Assembly (NCBI GenBank): GCA_964455095.1
Contig: CAYVUV010000353.1
Span: 1-15,380 of the forward strand
Length of the DNA: 15,380 nt
Direction of reading: 5' to 3'
Origin: CAYVUV01 sp964455095
GTDB lineage: Bacteria > Desulfobacterota > Binatia > HRBIN30 > CADEER01
Numbering within the stretch: the stretch's first letter is position 1; every line of letters starts with the position of its first letter. Made by a program: the position numbers and the translations under genes. A model generated the notes under the pieces. It was not told the DNA's origin. It made no database searches and saw only the letters and a program-made list of their open reading frames with translations. Positions 6,946-14,284 of this stretch are shown one piece after another.

Positions 6946-9135
6946 ATGACGAAAGAGGTCGAACCAGTGCCGCAGGTGCTCGCGAGCGGACCGCACGACG
7001 GACGGCGAGACGTCGAGCGGGCGGTGGCCGTTCTCGCACAACGACTGCCGGCCGCGCTGCGCCCATTGGCGCAGCTGGCGTTCAACTACCGGTGGTGCTG
7101 GGCGCGCGGCGGTGCGGCCGTGTTCCGCGACATCGATCCGGTGCGATGGGAGCGCAGCCAGGCCAACCCGTGCGCCATGATCGAGCTGGTCCCGCCGCAG
7201 CGGCTGGCCGAGCTGGCGGACGACCGCGACTACGTCGCTCGCGTCGCGTCCCTGGCCGCCCGCATCGCGGCCGACCTCGGTCGCCCGCCTGCGGCGTTCG
7301 GAATCACGGCGGATCGCCCGGTTGCGTACTTCTGTTCCGAGTTCGGTGTGCACGGGTCCCTTCCGGTCTACGGCGGCGGGCTTGGGGTTCTGGCCGGCGA
7401 CGTCTTGAAGGCGGCCTCCGACATGGCCATCCCGCTGGTCGGCATCGGGCTGTTCTACCGCGAAGGATACTTCCACCAACGGCTCGATCTGGCCGGCGGA
7501 CAGCACGAGTACTGGACGACGAGCGATTTCGAGCACTTGCCTGCCGTGCTGGTAACCGGACCGGACGCGCAGCCGCTCAGCGTCGAGATCGTCATGCGCG
7601 GGCGCGCCCTGCGCATCCAGATCTGGCGTGTCGACGTCGGACGGGTGCCGCTCTATCTGCTCGACACCGACCGCGTCGACAACCATCCGATCGACCGTTG
7701 GATCACCGATCGGCTCTACATCGGCGACCGGCATACGCGCTTGGCTCAGTACGGCGTGCTGGGCGTCGGCGGCGTGCGCGCGCTCGCCGCGCTGGGCATC
7801 GAGCCGTGCGTCGTCCATATGAACGAAGGGCATGCGGCGCTGGCGTCGTTCGAGCGGCTGCGCCAACTGCTCGCCGCCGGGCGCTCGCAGGAAGAGGCGC
7901 TGGCCATGGTGCGCAACGCCACCGTCTTCACCACGCACACGCCGGTCGCGGCAGGCAACGAATGGTACCCGCCGGATGAGGTCGAGGCCGTCCTCGGCCA
8001 GCTCCGCGAGGGCCTGGATGTGCATCGGCCGTTTTTCTACGGGCTCAGCCGCTTCAACCCGGACGATCAACGGGAAGTCGTGGCGATCACGCCGCTGGCG
8101 CTGCGCACCAGCCGCGCGGCCATCGGTGTCTCGCGCCGACACGGCGAGGTGACGCGCGCCATGTGGCAGCCGATCTGGCCGGGACGAGCCGTGCACGAGG
8201 TGCCGATCGGCCATGTCACCAACGGGGTGCATACGACGACCTGGATGGCGGAGCCCGTGCAGGCACTGCTCGACCGGCACCTGGGTCCGGAGTGGCCTCT
8301 GCGCCTGGCGGACCGCGCCCTGTGGGAGCAGGTCGCGTCGATTCCCGATGCCGAGCTCTGGGCGGTGCGGCACGTGCTCCGGCAGGAGCTGGTCGAGTAC
8401 ACGAGAGCCCAGTCGATCCGCGTCCGGCTGGCGCGCGGCGAGGATCCGGACTACGTCGAGTCGGCGGCGCGTGCCTTCGATCCCGAGGTGCTGACCATCG
8501 GTTTCGCGCGCCGGGTCGCGACCTACAAGCGCCTGCACCTGTTGACCCATCGACTCGAGCGCGGCCTGCGCCTGCTGGCAGACGACGCCCGTCCCATCCA
8601 GGTCCTGATCGCCGGCAAGGCCCATCCGCAAGACGAGGACGCCAAGCAGGCGCTGCGGGCGGTGCTCGAGCTGCGGCGCGCCCCGCATGTCAGCAGCCGC
8701 ATGGCGTTCCTGGAGGACTACGACATGCACATGGCCGCCCGCCTCGTCGCCGGCGTCGACCTGTGGGTGAACGTGCCGCGTCCGCCCCTCGAAGCGAGCG
8801 GCACGAGCGGCATGAAGGCCCTGCTCAACGGCGGTCTCAACCTCAGCGTGCTCGACGGTTGGTGGCCCGAGGGCTACGACGGCGAGACCGGCTGGGCCAT
8901 CGACAGCCCGGCGACCGATGCCGCCACACAGGACGATCACGACGCCACGGCGCTCTACGATCTGCTCGAGCACGACGTGGTTCCCCTCTTCTACGAGCGC
9001 GACCAGGCCGGCCTGCCGCTCGGCTGGATCCGGCGCATCAAGGCGTCAATGCAACGGCTCATTCCGCGCTTCAGCGCCGAGCGCATGATGCGCGAGTACG
9101 TGAGCACGCTCTACGTGCCGTCGCCGCTCGGGTAA
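6946..9135 (+). CDS. glgP: Alpha-glucan (glycogen/maltodextrin) phosphorylase
   Basis: A 729-residue GT35 enzyme. The family releases glucose 1-phosphate from alpha-1,4-glucan ends using phosphate and pyridoxal phosphate in the cytosol. Residues ~35-75 match the short N-terminal DUF3417-like helix region (LAQLAFNYRWCWARGG, FRDIDPVRW) of the long alpha-glucan phosphorylase subfamily. The catalytic body follows, with YFCSEFGVHGSLPVYGGGLG (~128-147), HMNEGHAAL, FTTHTPVAAGNEWYP and GHVTNGVHTTTWM. The PLP Schiff-base Lys is K624 in EASGTSGMKALLNGGLNLSV. It is shorter than the ~830-860-residue members of this subfamily but keeps all these motifs. The ATG at 6946 lacks a clear ribosome binding site; the GTG at 6967, seven nt after GAGGT, is a good alternative start. 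No other glycogen gene is in the window. Its last 90 bp overlap the convergent gene 9046-11343. Confidence 0.94.
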   Translation: MTKEVEPVPQVLASGPHDGRRDVERAVAVLAQRLPAALRPLAQLAFNYRWCWARGGAAVFRDIDPVRWERSQANPCAMIELVPPQRLAELADDRDYVARVASLAARIAADLGRPPAAFGITADRPVAYFCSEFGVHGSLPVYGGGLGVLAGDVLKAASDMAIPLVGIGLFYREGYFHQRLDLAGGQHEYWTTSDFEHLPAVLVTGPDAQPLSVEIVMRGRALRIQIWRVDVGRVPLYLLDTDRVDNHPIDRWITDRLYIGDRHTRLAQYGVLGVGGVRALAALGIEPCVVHMNEGHAALASFERLRQLLAAGRSQEEALAMVRNATVFTTHTPVAAGNEWYPPDEVEAVLGQLREGLDVHRPFFYGLSRFNPDDQREVVAITPLALRTSRAAIGVSRRHGEVTRAMWQPIWPGRAVHEVPIGHVTNGVHTTTWMAEPVQALLDRHLGPEWPLRLADRALWEQVASIPDAELWAVRHVLRQELVEYTRAQSIRVRLARGEDPDYVESAARAFDPEVLTIGFARRVATYKRLHLLTHRLERGLRLLADDARPIQVLIAGKAHPQDEDAKQALRAVLELRRAPHVSSRMAFLEDYDMHMAARLVAGVDLWVNVPRPPLEASGTSGMKALLNGGLNLSVLDGWWPEGYDGETGWAIDSPATDAATQDDHDATALYDLLEHDVVPLFYERDQAGLPLGWIRRIKASMQRLIPRFSAERMMREYVSTLYVPSPLG

Positions 9136-11343
9136 CCGCGCCCGGCGGCGGTGCCGCGTCCACAACCACATCGGGAACAGCAAGGGCCACGCCGAGTGTC
9201 CGCCCTCGGCTGCCGGGATGGCGCATCCGTCGCCGTTCCCCGAGCTCGGGGACCTGGCCGAAGTCTGCGCCGGCGTGGGCGTCGGGGTGGCGTTGGGATC
9301 GAAACACTCCCCGCGCGGGCAGTCGCGGTGATCGATGCACGGGAAGCCGTCGAAGTCGCCGCCCCGGCACATCGAGTCGACCGAGGCGCAAGCAGCGCTC
9401 GGGCAGTGCGCGTCGCCGAGGCACGGGGAGCCTTTCGACGATCCGCCGCTGCACACCTTCTGCGTCGGCACGCATGCATTGCCACCGGCGCAGTTGAGCT
9501 CCAGCTCGCAGCACGCGCCCGCCAGAGCACCGCCCTCGCAGCGTCCGGAGCTCTCGCCGCAGGTCGCGCCGCCCCCCTGCGCGGCCCGGCAGCGTCCGCC
9601 GGCGCACTGGCACAGCAGCCCGTCATCGTTGCCGCCATCGCAAACATCAGCCGCAACGACGCACGATCCCGCTCGGCACTCCGCGTCGCTCGCGCACGGT
9701 TGTCCGTCGTCGACGCCGCCGGCGCACAGGTGAAGCTGCTCCGCCGCGCCCGCGGCAGCGAGCCGAGCGGTCGACCGAGTTTGCGTCACTTGGACCGTGC
9801 CGTCGCGAACCCGCGCCGGATCCTCGGCGGCGGATGCCAGCACGACGGACGCCCGCGCGCTGCTGACGGTGTACGATCCGGGGCGCGCGCCGCGGTCGAT
9901 GCTGACGCGACATGTGAACAGAAGCGACCCGTCGCCGATGGGCGTGGGCTCCCCCGCGAAACTGATGACCCCGGCGCGAACGGCGGTGCAGGAGACGCCA
10001 GGCGGGCAGGTGGTCGAGACGAACGAAAATGCGGTCGAGGGCTTGTCGATGGCCGGGTTGACCATGCAGTCCGGCCGGCCGTTCGCTTTCGGCGCCACCG
10101 CAAGCGGCGGCGCGAAGACCAGATCGATCGCGACCGCGATGACCTGGAGACCGCCCGTGCTGAGTCGCACCGAGACGGTGGCCGTCGTTCCGGGCGCCGC
10201 GTTTCCCCCGGAGATCTCCAGCCCGGCACGCGGCGTCCGCGTCGGCGTGGTGGTCGCACGGGTGCGCGTCGGCGTCGGGGTCGGCTGCCGCGGCGTGCTG
10301 GTAAGGGACGGGGTAACGGTCCGGGTACGCGTCGGCTTCGGCGTCCATGGTCGCTCGGTGCATCCCGCGCCGACGCAACTGACCGCGACCGCGAAGGGCC
10401 GCGCGCCGACGGCGATGTTCTCCAGCACGGACTCCTGCGCCAGGTCGAGCGCCGTCACGGTGCCGTCGCCAAAGTTGGTGACGAATCCCAGCCCCCCGTT
10501 CCGAGAGGTTGCGACGCCGAAGGCGCGACTGCCCACCGGCAATCCGGAGACGACCTGATCGATGGCCGTGTCGATGATTTCGAGCCGGCCGTCCAGCGTG
10601 GTCACGTACGCATAGGCACCGTTCGGATTGACGGTGACGCCGCTCGGGCGCCCCGAGAGGCGGAGGGTCGTGGTGACGCGATCGGTGGCGACGTCGACCA
10701 GCGACACGTTCCAGGAGCGGAAGTTCGTCACGTACAGCTTGCGCCCGTCCGGAGTGATTGCCGCCCGGCTGGGGTTTCTCTGCACCGCCACATCGGCGTG
10801 CAGGCCCAGCGTTCCGGCATCGATCACCGAGACGCTGCCGGGGCTGTGCGAGAAAGAGTTCGTGACGTAGATCTTCGCCCCGTCGGGCGTGACCGCGACT
10901 GAGTTGGGTCCGCTTCCGACGCTCACGTCGGCAACCACGGCGCGGCTGGCGATGTCCAGCACCGTCAGCGTGTCGGCGCCGCGGTTGGCGACGTAGAGGC
11001 GGCTCCCGTCCGGTGACACGGCCACACCCACCGGGCCTTTGCCCACCCCCAGCGTGCCGGTGACCGTGTTCGTCCCGGTGTCGATCACGGTCACCGCGTC
11101 GGAGAGGAAGCCCGTGACGTAGACCTGACGGCCGTTGGGACTTACCGCGATGCCGTCTGGATCGTCGCCCGCGGGGATCGTGGCCACCACCGATCGAGTG
11201 CGAAGATCGATCACCGACACGTCATCGGAACCGAGATTGGCGATGTACGCGTACGGCTGGCCGAGCACTACCTCCGGGAGCCCCGCAAGAAGCGAAAGCG
11301 CGATCAACGCGCCTCTCGATACGTGAGAACGCGCTATCATCAT
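9046..11343 (-). CDS. Exported multidomain protein: YVTN propeller, cohesin-like domain, Cys-rich repeats, sorting signal
   Basis: A 765-residue exported protein. Signal peptide about 1-28 (ending VVLG). Residues 30-322 hold seven YVTN-type blades (YVTN or a variant at about 31, 75, 117, 159, 204, 246 and 287, each followed by a V-x-VID-like strand), so a complete seven-bladed propeller. Residues 333-373 are a Thr/Pro/Arg linker. Residues ~374-520 (LEISGGNAAPGTTATVSVRL, then GSLLFTCRVSI, PGSYTVSSARASVV) look like a cohesin-type beta-sandwich. Residues 539-680 contain five Cys repeats of the form C-x-GG-x4-G-x-PC-x5-C-x4-C. A short Thr/Pro stretch leads to DGCAIPAAE (706-714), an aromatic segment (718-729) and an Arg cluster (730-742), then about 23 further residues. 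The ATG at 11343 has AGGGGGG upstream. Likely a surface-anchored binding protein; ligand unknown. Confidence 0.9.
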   Translation of the reverse strand: MMIARSHVSRGALIALSLLAGLPEVVLGQPYAYIANLGSDDVSVIDLRTRSVVATIPAGDDPDGIAVSPNGRQVYVTGFLSDAVTVIDTGTNTVTGTLGVGKGPVGVAVSPDGSRLYVANRGADTLTVLDIASRAVVADVSVGSGPNSVAVTPDGAKIYVTNSFSHSPGSVSVIDAGTLGLHADVAVQRNPSRAAITPDGRKLYVTNFRSWNVSLVDVATDRVTTTLRLSGRPSGVTVNPNGAYAYVTTLDGRLEIIDTAIDQVVSGLPVGSRAFGVATSRNGGLGFVTNFGDGTVTALDLAQESVLENIAVGARPFAVAVSCVGAGCTERPWTPKPTRTRTVTPSLTSTPRQPTPTPTRTRATTTPTRTPRAGLEISGGNAAPGTTATVSVRLSTGGLQVIAVAIDLVFAPPLAVAPKANGRPDCMVNPAIDKPSTAFSFVSTTCPPGVSCTAVRAGVISFAGEPTPIGDGSLLFTCRVSIDRGARPGSYTVSSARASVVLASAAEDPARVRDGTVQVTQTRSTARLAAAGAAEQLHLCAGGVDDGQPCASDAECRAGSCVVAADVCDGGNDDGLLCQCAGGRCRAAQGGGATCGESSGRCEGGALAGACCELELNCAGGNACVPTQKVCSGGSSKGSPCLGDAHCPSAACASVDSMCRGGDFDGFPCIDHRDCPRGECFDPNATPTPTPAQTSARSPSSGNGDGCAIPAAEGGHSAWPLLFPMWLWTRHRRRARLPERRRHVERAHVLAHHALGAEARNEPLH
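10225..10347 (-). repeat. Short Thr/Pro/Arg linker coding repeat
   Basis: Codes residues 333-373 of the propeller/cohesin-like protein, with PKPTRTRT, PTPTPTRTRAT and PTRTPRA runs. It separates the propeller from the cohesin-like domain. It has the same style as, but is shorter and more Arg-rich than, the linker of the FG-GAP protein. Confidence 0.7.
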
Positions 11344-11518
11344 GCTTTCCCCCCTGCCCGTAGGCTTTTGGCGACGTGGCCTGGAGTGCGAGCACAGTGC
11401 AAGTCGCATACCGGCTGACTTGCGATACCCGATGCGGGAGGTTGCCCGTTTTGGTCGGGGCAACGCCCTGCACCCCTGCAAGGGACTTGCGGAAGTGCCC
11501 GGGTGTTGGTTGGTTGAG
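11344..11518 (-). promoter_or_regulatory. Upstream region with several inverted repeats
   Basis: These 175 bp between the TauE/SafE stop and the start of the propeller protein contain two perfect 7-bp inverted repeats: GCAAGTC (11399-11405) with GACTTGC (11417-11423), and GTTGCCC (11441-11447) with GGGCAAC (11458-11464). Two direct copies of GACTTGCG (11417-11424, 11484-11491) and a Pu-rich ribosome binding site directly before the ATG are also present. The stems could be operators or a structured leader RNA. There is no T run, so they are not clear terminators for the upstream permease gene. No known riboswitch consensus is matched. No -10/-35 pair is convincing. Confidence 0.45.
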
Positions 11519-12268
11519 CTACGGATTGGCGAGCCCGTAGAGTGTCGTTATCGCGATCGCGCTGCCGACGGCGAGCACCATGGCGCCGAACGCCATCTGC
11601 AGCGTCCGCTCCGGCAGGCCGATGCCGAGGCGCGCGCCGGCGAACATGCCGACGACGGCGGCGAGCAGGTAGAGCAGGGACTCGCGCCACAGCGCCAGGG
11701 CGGAATCGAGATGGCCGAGCAGTCCGCCGAGCGAGTTGAAGGCGATGATGGCCAGCGAAGCGCCAATCGCCGCCGCCGTGTCGATGCCGGCGAGCAGGAC
11801 CAGCGCCGGCACGATGAGGAAGCCGCCGCCGACGCCGAGAAACCCGGTGAGCACGCCGATGGCGGCGCCGATCGTCATGCACAGGACCGGCCGACAGGTC
11901 GGAACGCGATCACTGGTTCCGCGGCCGCGCACCATGGTGATGCCGACCGCCAGCATCAGCGCCGCGAAGAGCAGCATGAGCAGGTGCGGGGCGACGAGAT
12001 GCGTGCCGCGCGCCCCCACTAGCGCGCCGGCGATTCCGGTCACGGAGAGGAACTTGACGGCGCGCCAGTGGAACTGGCCGGCGCGCAGGCGCAGCCAGGC
12101 GCCGAGCAGGCTGGTGCTGCCCACGACGGCGAGCGAGACTACGATCGCATCGCTCGGCTTCATGCCCGCCGCGTACACCAGCAGCGGCACCATGACGATC
12201 GAACCACCGCTGCCCATCGTCGCCAGGACGACGCCGACTGCCACGGTGAGCACCAGCGCCGCGATCAC
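11519..12268 (-). CDS. TauE/SafE family permease (probable sulfite or sulfur-oxyanion exporter)
   Basis: A 249-residue inner-membrane protein with about eight hydrophobic segments arranged as two related halves. Each half opens with the family's Gly-rich signature: GSGGSIVMVPLL (19-30) and GVGGGFLIVPALV (145-157). The length fits TauE/SafE (PF01925) members, which move anionic sulfur compounds such as sulfite, sulfoacetate or taurine-derived products. The start is GTG with GGAGG at a 6-nt spacer, which is convincing. It is divergent from the persulfide dioxygenase-rhodanese gene across 92 bp. Such permeases and dioxygenases also occur together in BigR-type operons, where sulfite made from persulfide is exported. 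That role is inferred from context; the substrate is not fixed by the sequence. Confidence 0.9.
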   Translation of the reverse strand: MIAALVLTVAVGVVLATMGSGGSIVMVPLLVYAAGMKPSDAIVVSLAVVGSTSLLGAWLRLRAGQFHWRAVKFLSVTGIAGALVGARGTHLVAPHLLMLLFAALMLAVGITMVRGRGTSDRVPTCRPVLCMTIGAAIGVLTGFLGVGGGFLIVPALVLLAGIDTAAAIGASLAIIAFNSLGGLLGHLDSALALWRESLLYLLAAVVGMFAGARLGIGLPERTLQMAFGAMVLAVGSAIAITTLYGLANP

Positions 12269-12360
12269 CGCCGTCCTCCGTCACGCATGCGTTCTTCATA
12301 GCAGCCGGCGCCGGCCGCGGCAGCCGTTTCCACCCGCCGCCCGATTCGCTAGAAGGACCC
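12269..12360. promoter_or_regulatory. Divergent promoter region of the sulfur detoxification pair
   Basis: A 92-bp gap between two divergent starts. It contains the palindromes ACGCATGCGT (12283-12292) and GCCGGCGCCGGC (12304-12315). On the minus strand TATGAA (complement of 12294-12299) could be a -10 box for the permease, but no good -35 is visible. The plus-strand ribosome binding site is GAAGGA close to the ATG. No regulator gene of the BigR/ArsR type is adjacent. Confidence 0.45.
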
Positions 12361-13419
12361 ATGCTCGTCTTTCGGCAGCTGTTCGATACCCAATCGTCGA
12401 CGTACACGTATCTGCTCGCCGATGCCGACAGCCGCGACGCGGTTCTCATCGACCCGGTGCTCGAGCAGGTGCAGCGCGATGCGGCGCTGGTGCGCGAGCT
12501 CGGGTTGCACCTGCGTTGGACGCTGGAGACGCACGTGCACGCCGACCACGTCACCGGCGCCTGGCTCTTCAAGCAGCGCTGCCACAGCGGCATCGCCCTG
12601 TCCGAGCGCGCCGGGGCAGAGGGCGCGAGCCGCTTGCTCACCCACGGTGATCGCCTCGCCTTCGGGGCGCATGCACTGGCGGTGCGGGCCACGCCCGGAC
12701 ACACCAGCGGCTGCCTGACCTATGTGCTCGACGATCACAGCATGGCCTTCACCGGCGACGCGCTGCTGATCCGCGGCTGCGGCCGCACCGATTTCCAGCA
12801 GGGCGATGCGCCCGCGCTCTTTCGCTCCGTGCACGAGCAGATCTTCTCGCTACCCGACGCCTGCACGCTTTATCCGGCGCACGACTACCGCGGTCTGACC
12901 GCCACCAGCGTGGCGGAGGAGAAGGAGTTCAACCCCCGCCTCGGCGGGCCGATCAGCGAGCAGGATTTCGTCGGCTACATGCAGAACCTCGGCCTGGCCC
13001 ACCCCAAGCTCCTCGACGTCGCGGTGCCGGCCAACCTGCGTTGCGGCCGCCCCGAGGGCGAGGTCAGCGACCAGCCGGACTGGGCGCCGCTGACGTTTAC
13101 CTTCGCCGGGCTGTGGGAGATGCAACCCGACTGGCTCGAGGAGCACGCCGGAGAAGTGCTGATCCTCGACGTGCGCGAGCCGGCCGAGTTCACCGGCCCG
13201 CTCGGTCACATCGCCGGCGCGCGCTTGCTGCCCCTGGGCAGTCTCGCGGCGCGCCTCGCGGAGCTGCCGCGCGACCGGCCGATCGTCACCGTCTGCCGTG
13301 CGGGGAGCCGCTCCGCGCAGGCCGCGACCTTGCTGCAGCGCGCCGGCTTCACGCGCATCGCCAACCTCGCCGGCGGCATGCTGCACTGGACCGCCCAGCG
13401 CTTCCCGGTCGAGCGCTGA
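12361..13419 (+). CDS. Persulfide dioxygenase fused to a rhodanese domain
   Basis: A 352-residue cytosolic protein. Residues 1-~240 are an ETHE1-like metallo-beta-lactamase fold enzyme, which oxidises glutathione persulfide to sulfite. The signature THVHADH (57-63) and the mononuclear iron ligands H58, H114 (TPGHTSG) and D133 (FTGDALLIRGCGRTDF) are all present, with the family H174 in YPAHDY. Residues ~250-350 are a rhodanese domain with EVLILDVREPAEF and the active loop CRAGSR, catalytic C312. Such fusions can couple sulfur transfer between thiosulfate, glutathione persulfide and sulfite within one chain. The ATG at 12361 fits the family N-terminus. The divergent TauE/SafE permease would export the sulfite produced. 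The gene ends 27 nt before the convergent TA toxin. Assignment is firm; the net direction in vivo is not known. Confidence 0.93.
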   Translation: MLVFRQLFDTQSSTYTYLLADADSRDAVLIDPVLEQVQRDAALVRELGLHLRWTLETHVHADHVTGAWLFKQRCHSGIALSERAGAEGASRLLTHGDRLAFGAHALAVRATPGHTSGCLTYVLDDHSMAFTGDALLIRGCGRTDFQQGDAPALFRSVHEQIFSLPDACTLYPAHDYRGLTATSVAEEKEFNPRLGGPISEQDFVGYMQNLGLAHPKLLDVAVPANLRCGRPEGEVSDQPDWAPLTFTFAGLWEMQPDWLEEHAGEVLILDVREPAEFTGPLGHIAGARLLPLGSLAARLAELPRDRPIVTVCRAGSRSAQAATLLQRAGFTRIANLAGGMLHWTAQRFPVER

Positions 13420-13446
13420 AACCGCCAGGGTGGAAGAACGCCGGTG

Positions 13447-13845
13447 TTACGCGGCTCGAACGTTGTGCATCACCACGCCGAGGCCCGGTGCTCTCGAGAG
13501 CGGACCGTCTGCCGTGACCAGCGCGGCGCCGCGTGCCTGGGCGGCGGCGACATAGAGAGCATCAGAGGCCGTCACATGCCCGCGCAAGGCCCAGGCGGCG
13601 TCGAGGAGCCTCTTGTGCGGCACGCGCTCGACGTCCCAGTCGCGCAGGTCGTCGACCGCTTCGGTGGCGCGGCGCTCCGCGAGGCGTCCGGCCAGGACCT
13701 CGCGACGCAGCACCGCCAGGACTTCCGCGTCGAGGAGTTCCGGCGCGGCCAGGTGCGCGTTCTCGATCAGGCCGGCGACGCGGAGACCGAGCACGCTCTG
13801 CAGGAGGTACTCGACCGCCGCGGACGCATCGACCACCATCGTCAC
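13447..13845 (-). CDS. vapC: PIN-domain toxin of a VapBC/FitAB-type pair
   Basis: A 132-residue PIN-fold ribonuclease of the toxin class. The four acidic positions expected for the Mg/Mn site are visible: D6 in VVDASA, E41 in APELLDAEVLAVL, D95 in TASDALYVAAA and D113 in LVTADG. Family members cleave tRNA or rRNA until bound by their antitoxin. The GTG at 13845 overlaps the antitoxin TGA by 4 nt (GTGA); an in-frame ATG at 13839 would remove two residues. The overlap implies translational coupling behind the antitoxin, the normal order for this type. All catalytic residues are intact, so the toxin should be active. It is convergent with the persulfide dioxygenase gene. Confidence 0.92.
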   Translation of the reverse strand: MTMVVDASAAVEYLLQSVLGLRVAGLIENAHLAAPELLDAEVLAVLRREVLAGRLAERRATEAVDDLRDWDVERVPHKRLLDAAWALRGHVTASDALYVAAAQARGAALVTADGPLSRAPGLGVVMHNVRAA

Positions 13846-14084
13846 CGGTTCAGCTCGCTCTCCCGCTCCGCGCGCAACTCTTCGAGTGTGCGCGCCGCCG
13901 GGCGGCCAAGGTCGACCGCTGCTCGCTTCGCCAAGCGGGCGCGAAACTCCACGCGCTCGATCTCGCGTGTGACCGCATCGAGCACGACGTCGCGCACCGT
14001 CCTCCCGCGCCGCTTGGCATACGCGCGGATCTTGCGATGCAGCGACTCGGGGACGTTCTTGACCTGAAGGTTCGCCATGGGCAT
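13842..14084 (-). CDS. vapB: Ribbon-helix-helix antitoxin of the VapBC/FitAB-type pair
   Basis: An 80-residue DNA-binding antitoxin. Residues ~5-42 (LQVKNVPESLHRKIRAYAKR, then RTVRDVVLDAVTREI) form a ribbon-helix-helix domain of the FitA/VapB kind: one strand followed by two helices, dimerising to bind DNA. Residues 43-80 are a charged helical tail that should wrap around and block the PIN toxin. It precedes and overlaps the toxin gene by 4 nt. The ATG at 14084 lies inside the first of three GCATGC boxes; a second ATG at 14078 gives the more typical family start MANLQVKNVP. Neither has a ribosome binding site, so a very short leader is possible. The pair most likely represses its own promoter through the upstream boxes. 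Confidence 0.92.
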   Translation of the reverse strand: MPMANLQVKNVPESLHRKIRAYAKRRGRTVRDVVLDAVTREIERVEFRARLAKRAAVDLGRPAARTLEELRAERESELNR

Positions 14085-14108
14085 GCGGATAGCATGCTCA
14101 GAGCATGC
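14081..14108. promoter_or_regulatory. Probable TA operator: three GCATGC boxes at 11-bp period
   Basis: GCATGC occurs at 14081-14086, 14092-14097 and 14103-14108, exactly 11 bp apart, so all lie on one DNA face. The last two form a larger perfect inverted repeat (GCATGCTC, one A, GAGCATGC; 14092-14108). Ribbon-helix-helix antitoxins bind as adjacent dimers to such short palindromes spaced by about one helical turn. The array covers the vapB start, so occupancy would block transcription directly. Binding by VapB is inference; the repeats are seen. Confidence 0.8.
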
Positions 14109-14114
14109 CCAGCA

Positions 14115-14147
14115 AGAGCCCGCCGCGCTTCGGATAGAGCCCGCCGC
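14115..14147. repeat. Direct repeat AGAGCCCGCCGC, 21-bp period
   Basis: Two identical 12-bp copies, 14115-14126 and 14136-14147, are spaced 21 bp start to start (two helical turns). They lie just upstream of the TA operator and could be contacts for a second regulator or chance similarity in GC-rich DNA. Confidence 0.5.
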
Positions 14148-14284
14148 ACTCGCCCCCGAGCCATTTCCGCATTTTGCCTCGGCTGCAGCAGCAGCTCGCG
14201 CGAATCAAGCGCGATACCCCGTGCGGTCCGAGGCGTTCCCCTCGATTGACCGGCGCCGCGCTGGCGGCGTAAGTCGCCCAGACC

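Noticed and set aside
6877..8973. Long minus-strand open frame (698 residues) opposite glgP
   Set aside because: It mirrors a phosphorylase gene with all catalytic motifs. The composition (Arg, His, Gln, Asp-rich) is typical of an antisense shadow in high-GC DNA.
9151..10902. Plus-strand open frame (583 residues) opposite the propeller/cohesin-like gene
   Set aside because: Antisense shadow with Arg/Ala-rich composition and no recognisable domain.
11344..11518. Cyclic-di-GMP (GEMM-I) riboswitch
   Set aside because: Only fragments resemble the consensus; the order is wrong and the tetraloop/receptor parts are missing.
12294..12299. TATGAA as the permease -10 box
   Set aside because: Only four of six matches to the consensus and no -35 at proper spacing, so it is mentioned but not called as a promoter.
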